From: UBA2020 sp964551435
GTDB taxonomy: Bacteria; Pseudomonadota; Alphaproteobacteria; Micavibrionales; UBA2020
Length of the DNA stretch: 64,000 nucleotides
Direction: 5' to 3'
NCBI GenBank assembly: GCA_964551435.1
Contig: CAZKBS010000001.1
Location: 248,001-312,000, forward strand
Part shown: positions 59,366 through 64,000 of the stretch, one piece after another
How positions within the stretch are numbered: position 1 is the first letter of the stretch
Layout: each line of letters opens with the position of its first letter
Made by a program: the position numbers and the translations under genes
The notes under the pieces: model-generated
What the model saw: only the letters and a program-made list of their open reading frames with translations
What the model was told of the DNA's origin: nothing
The model's database searches: none

Positions 59366-60274
59366 ATGACGGCGGATATACCACAGCCGCCACGCATCGT
59401 TTTTCCGCTGTCGTATTTCACCCAGAATGATGTACTGGAAATAAAAATTCCAGCGACCGCGCAGCCGCAGGCAAAAATATTTGCCGATGCCATGCAGCGT
59501 GTGTGCGGTTTTCTTTTGCAATCACCATCGGGCCGTGCGCTGATACGCGCGGCGCTTTTGCGTGGCGTTCATATCGGCCTTGATCCGCTTTTGGAGCCGC
59601 AAACAAGTTTTTATTATCCGCTGCAAAAACGTCTGGATCTGGGTTATCAACCCGCGGCGCTGCAAACATCGCAAAAGGGTATCAGTCTTTATCTGGCCGG
59701 TATGACGGGGGGGTTGCGCCGGATATGGCAGCAAAGCCGTGCGCTGGCGCCGGATACGGCGCTGCGGCCCGAAGATTTCTTGCGCTATTGCCGTACGTTC
59801 GAAGCGGATGTTTGCGCCGTCACGCATCTTGTCGCGTGGGAGCTGCGCGCGGCAGGCCCGTGTTTTTTCTGGCGTCACCTGCTGGCAGGCGTGGATGGCG
59901 ATGTCGCGACATCTTTTGCGCGTGCGGCAAGCGCGCACCCGCGCCACCAGTTCGACGGTACCGCGCTGCGTGCGGCGTTTCTGGAGTGGTTTCAGGTGGC
60001 TGAGAGGGTGGATGCCTGCGACCATCTGGCGCTCGAGATGATGGATATGGCGCTTTTGGGTCTGCGCGGCAGCGCCGGCGAGATTGGCCGCGCCAAGCTG
60101 GATGGCAACCGCATGAACATGCTCGGCGCTTTGCCGCAGGGTGGGAATTATTTGACCGGTATGCGTTTCCGCGCGGCACCGATGCGGCGCGGGTGCGATC
60201 CGTTTAACCGGACGCATCTAAAGCATATCCAGCACGACATCACCTATCTATCTGAAAACCAAAACAGTTTTTGA
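59366..60274 (+). CDS. Unknown protein, paralogue of the previous gene
   Basis: A 302-residue protein with the same core as the previous gene: LRRIWQQSRALAPD, VTHLVAWELRAAGPCFFWRH and GALPQGGNYLTGMR correspond to LRRSWQHFHGALV, VAWELKLGGNSEAWDYL and GELPSGRNYLSMN. It lacks the basic N-terminus. It lies 11 bases after its partner and is likely co-transcribed. A tandem duplication is inferred; the function is unknown. Confidence 0.68.
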   Translation: MTADIPQPPRIVFPLSYFTQNDVLEIKIPATAQPQAKIFADAMQRVCGFLLQSPSGRALIRAALLRGVHIGLDPLLEPQTSFYYPLQKRLDLGYQPAALQTSQKGISLYLAGMTGGLRRIWQQSRALAPDTALRPEDFLRYCRTFEADVCAVTHLVAWELRAAGPCFFWRHLLAGVDGDVATSFARAASAHPRHQFDGTALRAAFLEWFQVAERVDACDHLALEMMDMALLGLRGSAGEIGRAKLDGNRMNMLGALPQGGNYLTGMRFRAAPMRRGCDPFNRTHLKHIQHDITYLSENQNSF

Positions 60275-60280
60275 TATTTT

Positions 60281-60324
60281 TTGACATATCGCCTGAATCG
60301 CCGTAGTGTTAACGCATCGTTAAC
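60281..60324 (+). promoter_or_regulatory. Promoter with CtrA-type box over the start site
   Basis: TTGACA (60281-60286), a 17-base spacer and TAGTGT (60304-60309). TTAA-CGCATCG-TTAAC at 60309-60324 overlaps the expected start site and fits CtrA's TTAA-N7-TTAAC. A GAATC (GANTC) site is in the spacer at 60295-60299. A box over the start is the position used for CtrA repression. Confidence 0.55.
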
Positions 60325-60347
60325 AATTCAAATTTTTGGGGTTCGTC

Positions 60348-60533
60348 ATGGCGAATGAGAACACGTTTAAAGAGTCCAAGCTGAAATCTGCCTTTCAAGG
60401 CGTTGCCGGCGGACTTTATGCCGCGGTTGGCGAAGACCCGAACATGGGCATGCAAACGGCGGGTTATATTTATGACCGCGCGAAGCTGGCAAAAGATCAG
60501 GTTGTCCAGAGTTTCAAAACCAAATTTGCCTGA
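60348..60533 (+). CDS. Small unknown protein under a CtrA-type box
   Basis: A 61-residue protein from the ATG at 60348: an N-terminal part (MANENTFKESKLKSAFQGV), a Gly-rich middle (AGGLYAAVGEDPNMGMQTAG) and a helical end (AKLAKDQVVQSFKTKF). No signal peptide is seen and I recognise no family. The strong CtrA-type box 24 bases upstream is the notable point. Confidence 0.65.
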   Translation: MANENTFKESKLKSAFQGVAGGLYAAVGEDPNMGMQTAGYIYDRAKLAKDQVVQSFKTKFA

Positions 60534-60590
60534 TAATGTTTCCCCGCGAAGGCGGGCAGCAAAAAAGTTCTTTGTAAAGTTGAAGCCTGC

Positions 60591-61274
60591 TTACTGCATA
60601 TCGAGTAAGTGGGCTTCGCCTCTTTTGGCGAGCCACTCACGCGTCATCAGCATGGCGTTTTCGCGGTCGCGACGGCTGAGGCGCGAATACACTGAATCGC
60701 GGTCGCGACGCGCGGCTTCTTTTTCCGGGCCATCAGGATAGCTAATCACCGCCAGCTGCAGCCACATCAGCGCTTTGATGCTGTCGTGTGCTGTGCCGTT
60801 ACCGGTAAAGTTCATGACTCCGACGTGGTGCTGCGCAAGCGCGCGGCCTTGTTCAGCGCAGAGAATCAGCAAATCATAGGCTTTTTTGGGGTCTTTTTCG
60901 ACGCCCTGCCCAAGGTTGTACATGATGCCGAGGATTTCTTTGGCGCCTGTATGGCCGCCGTTGGCGAGCAGTTCAAGGTGCGGCAGCGCACGTTCGTACT
61001 GGCCGTCTTTATAGAGCTTCAACACAGCTTCGTATGTCAGCGCGACGGGTTTGCCGTCTTCGTCGGTTTCTTCTTCTTCGGCGACCTCGCCGTCTTTGTC
61101 TTCTTCTTTCAAAAGAAGACCTTTCCGGATGCTTTGATATTCGGATACGTCCGGCATGGTGTCGCTGCGCGTACCGATTTCAAAAACGGATTCCTGCGCC
61201 TGCGCAGGCAGCGATATTGCTGCCATGAGGGCGAGAGCGGAAACAGTCAGGAGCGGCATCAGAAGGCGGGTCAT
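60591..61274 (-). CDS. Secreted Sel1-repeat protein
   Basis: A 227-residue protein with a signal peptide (LLTVSALALMAAISLPAQAQ). The mature part has an acidic stretch (EEDKDGEVAEEEETDEDG), then Sel1-like repeats (GQYERALPHLELLANGGHTGAKEILGIMYNLGQGV, then KAYDLLILCAEQGRALAQHHVGVM). These are scaffolds for protein interaction in the periplasm. The ATG at 61274 gives a normal signal sequence. Confidence 0.88.
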   Translation of the reverse strand: MTRLLMPLLTVSALALMAAISLPAQAQESVFEIGTRSDTMPDVSEYQSIRKGLLLKEEDKDGEVAEEEETDEDGKPVALTYEAVLKLYKDGQYERALPHLELLANGGHTGAKEILGIMYNLGQGVEKDPKKAYDLLILCAEQGRALAQHHVGVMNFTGNGTAHDSIKALMWLQLAVISYPDGPEKEAARRDRDSVYSRLSRRDRENAMLMTREWLAKRGEAHLLDMQ

Positions 61275-61346
61275 GACGGAAAAATCCTTGTTCAAATCGC
61301 TCTTACTATTATAAGGCCTTTTGCTCGAAAGGCAAAAGTCCCGCAA

Positions 61347-62294
61347 TCAGGCGGGTTTTTGCAAAACCAGCGCGCGCCAGTCGCCAAGTTCGATTTTATC
61401 AACCAGTTGAAGGCCAAGGGCGGTATGCGCCGCTGTCACGTCCGCTTCCTGACGGGCAAGAAGACCGGACAGCACCGCAAAACCCCCCGGCAGCAAAACG
61501 GCGTTCAGATCGCCCGCCATGTCAATCAAGGGCTGCGCAAGAATATTGGCGGCAATCAGGTCATAAGGGCCATGCGCGCGGGCCATGGGGGCGTCGTAGC
61601 CGTCGCCCGCCTGCATCGAAATCAGGTCGGCGGCGCCGTTCATGGCGGCGTGGCGTTCGGTGACCACGATGGACTCCGGGTCAATGTCAACCGCGGTTGC
61701 GCGGATATCCGGCCAGATTTTGACCATGCCGATCGCGAGGATACCGCTGCCGCAGCCTATGTCGAGGCCGTTTTTGAAGGTATGCTTTTCGGAAAGACGA
61801 TCGAGCGCCATCAGGCAGCCTTTGGTGGTTTTATGCTCCCCGCTGCCAAAGGCGGTGGCGGCATCGATGCAGAGCGGCACCAGTCCCGCGGGTTTTTCGC
61901 CGGTATAGTGCGAACCATAAACAAAAAAGCGGCCCGCCGTGACGGGCGGGAAATTGTCATGCACATGTCGCAGCCAGTCCTTTTCGGGCAGTTTTTCGGC
62001 GCTGAGAGTCAAACCGGCAGTGATGTTTTCGAAGCCGCCCTCGCTTGCGGCGATGTCGACCTGCGCTTTAATCATACCAAGGTCAGGTTCGCGATAGGTG
62101 GTCAGCGAAATCGTCCAGCGGTCGCCGTCGGCGGCTTCTTCGTTGCGAAGGAATACGGAAAGACCAAGCTCTTCCAGCGCCGCGCCAATTTGTTCGGCGA
62201 TTTGCCCCGAAACTTTTTGCCGGAAATCAAAACTGACCTTGTAGAGCAGGTGCGGAATGATGTTGTCGTAGTCGAAGAGCGGCTGGTTCGGCAT
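61347..62294 (-). CDS. prmA: Ribosomal protein L11 methyltransferase
   Basis: A 315-residue SAM-dependent methyltransferase that trimethylates ribosomal protein L11. The SAM site is GLDIGCGSGILAIG, with VDIDPESI at motif II and ANILAQPLI as the NxxxxPL-like loop. The substrate-binding N-terminal domain is present. The ATG at 62294 has an AAGGAAAA site. Confidence 0.93.
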   Translation of the reverse strand: MPNQPLFDYDNIIPHLLYKVSFDFRQKVSGQIAEQIGAALEELGLSVFLRNEEAADGDRWTISLTTYREPDLGMIKAQVDIAASEGGFENITAGLTLSAEKLPEKDWLRHVHDNFPPVTAGRFFVYGSHYTGEKPAGLVPLCIDAATAFGSGEHKTTKGCLMALDRLSEKHTFKNGLDIGCGSGILAIGMVKIWPDIRATAVDIDPESIVVTERHAAMNGAADLISMQAGDGYDAPMARAHGPYDLIAANILAQPLIDMAGDLNAVLLPGGFAVLSGLLARQEADVTAAHTALGLQLVDKIELGDWRALVLQKPA

Positions 62295-62398
62295 GTGTTT
62301 TCCTTGGGAGGCGGTAGATGATGTGGCAATCATTCTTGATATTGGGCGCTTTGTCCATCATATTATTCATACAATGTATCTGATTTAACGGGGTTTTT

Positions 62399-63541
62399 AT
62401 GCAGCACAACGTGGTTATCGCCGGATATCTCCGCACGCCGTTTCACTTTGCCGGCAAGGGCGATCTCGCCTCTGTCCGGCCCGATGACATGGCCGCTATT
62501 GCCGTGCGCGCGCTTGTGCAAAAAACCGGCGTGAACACGCGGGAGATTGAAGACCTTATCCTTGGCTGCGCCTTCCCCGAAGGCGAACAGGGTTTTAACA
62601 TCGCACGTCTGGTGGCGAATATCGCCGATCTGCCGCTGACGGTGGCGGGTACGACGGTCAATCGTTTCTGCGGGTCGTCCATGCAGGCCATTCACATGGC
62701 CGCGGGGGCGATACAGATGGGCGCGGGGCATGCGTTTATTTGCGGCGGCGTCGAAAGCATGTCGCGCATCCCCATGGGCGGTTTTAATCCGCTGCCCAAT
62801 CCGGCTTTGGCTGAAACCTTTCCGCAGGCCTATATCGGCATGGGGGAGACGGCGGAAAATCTGGCGCGCAAATATTCCATCAGCCGCCAGCGTCAGGAAG
62901 CTTTCGCGCTGTCGTCGCAGCAAAAAGCCGCTGCCGCGCGCGCTGCCGGAAAACTGCAGGATGAAATTACCCCTGTCACTGCCGCAGATGGCAGCATCGT
63001 CAGCGAAGATGGCTGCATTCGCGGCGATACCACGCTGGAGGCGCTGGCAGGTCTGAAACCTGCGTTTGATGCGGAAGGCAGCGTGACGGCGGGCACATCG
63101 TCGCCACTGACGGACGGCGCCGTGGCAACGCTGGTCACCACTGAAGAATTCGCCAAGGTGAACGGGCTTCACATCATGGCGCGCGTGCGCAGCATCGCGG
63201 TATCGGGCTGCGCCCCGGAAATCATGGGCATCGGCCCTGTCGATGCCTCGCGCAAGGCGCTGAAGCGTGCGGGCCTGAGCATCGAAGATATCGATATCAT
63301 CGAGCTGAACGAAGCCTTTGCCGCGCAGGCATTGTCTGTGCTGCAGGAACTGGGCGCAGATGAGACAAAGGTCAATCTTGATGGCGGCGCGATTGCGCTC
63401 GGCCACCCGCTGGGTGCATCGGGCGGACGCATCACAGGCAAGGCCGCAAGCCTTTTGAAGCGCGAGGGTAAAAAACTCGCGCTGGCGACCATGTGCATCG
63501 GCGGCGGTCAAGGGATTGCGACCATTCTGGAAGCGGTCTGA
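62399..63541 (+). CDS. Acetyl-CoA acetyltransferase/thiolase family enzyme
   Basis: A 380-residue thiolase. The acyl-accepting Cys is in NRFCGSSMQAIHMA (about residue 90), followed by NEAFAAQ, GHPLGASGGRI (catalytic His) and MCIGGGQG (second Cys). It could be biosynthetic (acetoacetyl-CoA) or degradative (fadA-like). It lies 5 bases from the deaminase gene. The ATG at 62399 has no strong ribosome site. Confidence 0.92.
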   Translation: MQHNVVIAGYLRTPFHFAGKGDLASVRPDDMAAIAVRALVQKTGVNTREIEDLILGCAFPEGEQGFNIARLVANIADLPLTVAGTTVNRFCGSSMQAIHMAAGAIQMGAGHAFICGGVESMSRIPMGGFNPLPNPALAETFPQAYIGMGETAENLARKYSISRQRQEAFALSSQQKAAAARAAGKLQDEITPVTAADGSIVSEDGCIRGDTTLEALAGLKPAFDAEGSVTAGTSSPLTDGAVATLVTTEEFAKVNGLHIMARVRSIAVSGCAPEIMGIGPVDASRKALKRAGLSIEDIDIIELNEAFAAQALSVLQELGADETKVNLDGGAIALGHPLGASGGRITGKAASLLKREGKKLALATMCIGGGQGIATILEAV

Positions 63542-63546
63542 TAGCG

Positions 63547-64000
63547 ATGGCCGATATTTCAAAACTGCCGAAGGTTGATTTGCACATTCACCTCGAAGGC
63601 TCCATCACGCCGGCGATGGTGCGTAAACTTGCGCATAAGAACGGGCTTGAAATACCGGAAGGGTTGTTCGACCCGAGCGGTGAACTTTTCCACTGGCCCG
63701 ATGACGGCACGGCGGCGGGTGCGCTGAAAGGTTTCGTCGAAGCCTATGACAAGGCGACATCCGTCATGCGCGGGGCGGACGATTTTGAAGCCGTCACCTA
63801 TGATTATTTTGTGCGCAGCGCGGCCGAGGGCTGTATTTACGCCGAGCCGATTATTTCCGCCGAACATGGCGCCATGGCGGGCCTGACGTACCCTGAAATG
63901 ATGGCGGCGATTACCGCAGGCTATGAACGTGCCAAAGCGGAAACGGGCATCGAAGCGCGTTTCATTGCCACCTGCGTGCGGCATTACGGTCCCGCTGCCG
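63547..64000 (+). CDS. add: Adenosine deaminase, partial
   Basis: The first 151 residues of an adenosine/AMP deaminase-family protein, which runs off the window. KVDLHIHLEGSI is the metal-binding His-x-His motif, followed by EPIIS (strand 3). It may deaminate adenosine or adenine; the residues that separate these lie further on. With guaC it indicates purine salvage. Confidence 0.85.
   Translation, partial: MADISKLPKVDLHIHLEGSITPAMVRKLAHKNGLEIPEGLFDPSGELFHWPDDGTAAGALKGFVEAYDKATSVMRGADDFEAVTYDYFVRSAAEGCIYAEPIISAEHGAMAGLTYPEMMAAITAGYERAKAETGIEARFIATCVRHYGPAA

Noticed and set aside
1..64000. tRNA, rRNA or CRISPR arrays
   Set aside because: No cloverleaf, rRNA or regularly spaced repeat was found by eye; a dedicated RNA search could still find a tRNA I overlooked.

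Overview
The window is a chromosomal segment of a moderately GC-rich, rod-shaped alphaproteobacterium. The evidence is the gene order mnmE / rho / hemJ / hemH / hemE next to a probable origin, the linked dnaN-recF-gyrB genes, DUF3126, and CtrA-type boxes (TTAA-N7-TTAA) with nearby GANTC sites. A Micavibrio-like or rhodospirilloid lineage is only a guess. No rRNA, tRNA, CRISPR array or insertion sequence was found.

Region 1 (305-10399, + strand) is a phage or gene-transfer-agent style tail and lysis cluster. In order it encodes a tail terminator, major tail protein, two tail chaperones, a very short tape measure, two distal-tail proteins, an NlpC/P60 peptidase, a J-like tip protein, a fibre-like protein, a membrane coiled-coil protein, a muralytic P5-like protein, a holin-like protein and nested Rz/Rz1-like spanins. 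No terminase, portal, capsid or integrase gene is present; the cluster starts at the tail terminator next to a divergent host gene. An independently controlled 90-residue gene with a CtrA-type box and its own terminator interrupts the tail genes.

Region 2 (10396-22300, almost all - strand) is an array of nine ankyrin-repeat genes, with three small unknown genes and a TetR-type regulator among them. Five of the nine share a C-terminal module with exactly 29 residues between an Asp and a Trp. The stop codon of the last lysis gene overlaps the stop codon of the first ankyrin gene.

Region 3 (22458-34436) holds DUF3126, a membrane-anchored propeller-like protein, thymidine kinase, a CYTH phosphatase, a helical unknown, gyrB, a DMT-like transporter, recF, a CtrA-box gene, dnaN and an N-formylglutamate amidohydrolase-like protein with histone-H1-like tails. 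Region 4 (34488-40573) is the cell-shape operon mreB-mreC-mreD-mrdA-rodA plus a zinc-free L36. Region 5 (40574-55795) holds a possible small RNA, guaC, mnmE, a ferredoxin, a SPATA20/YyaL-like protein, a dienelactone hydrolase, an unusual eight-CXXC membrane protein with a lipoprotein hydrolase, rho, an M48 protease and hemJ-hemH-hemE.

Region 6 (55796-56305) is the likely chromosomal origin: four DnaA-box matches and three GANTC sites beside hemE. Most genes to its left, back to gyrB, point left, and most to its right point right. Region 7 (56306-64000) holds unknown genes, a kinase-like protein, a paralogous pair of unknowns, a small CtrA-box gene, a Sel1-like protein, prmA, a thiolase and the start of an adenosine deaminase.
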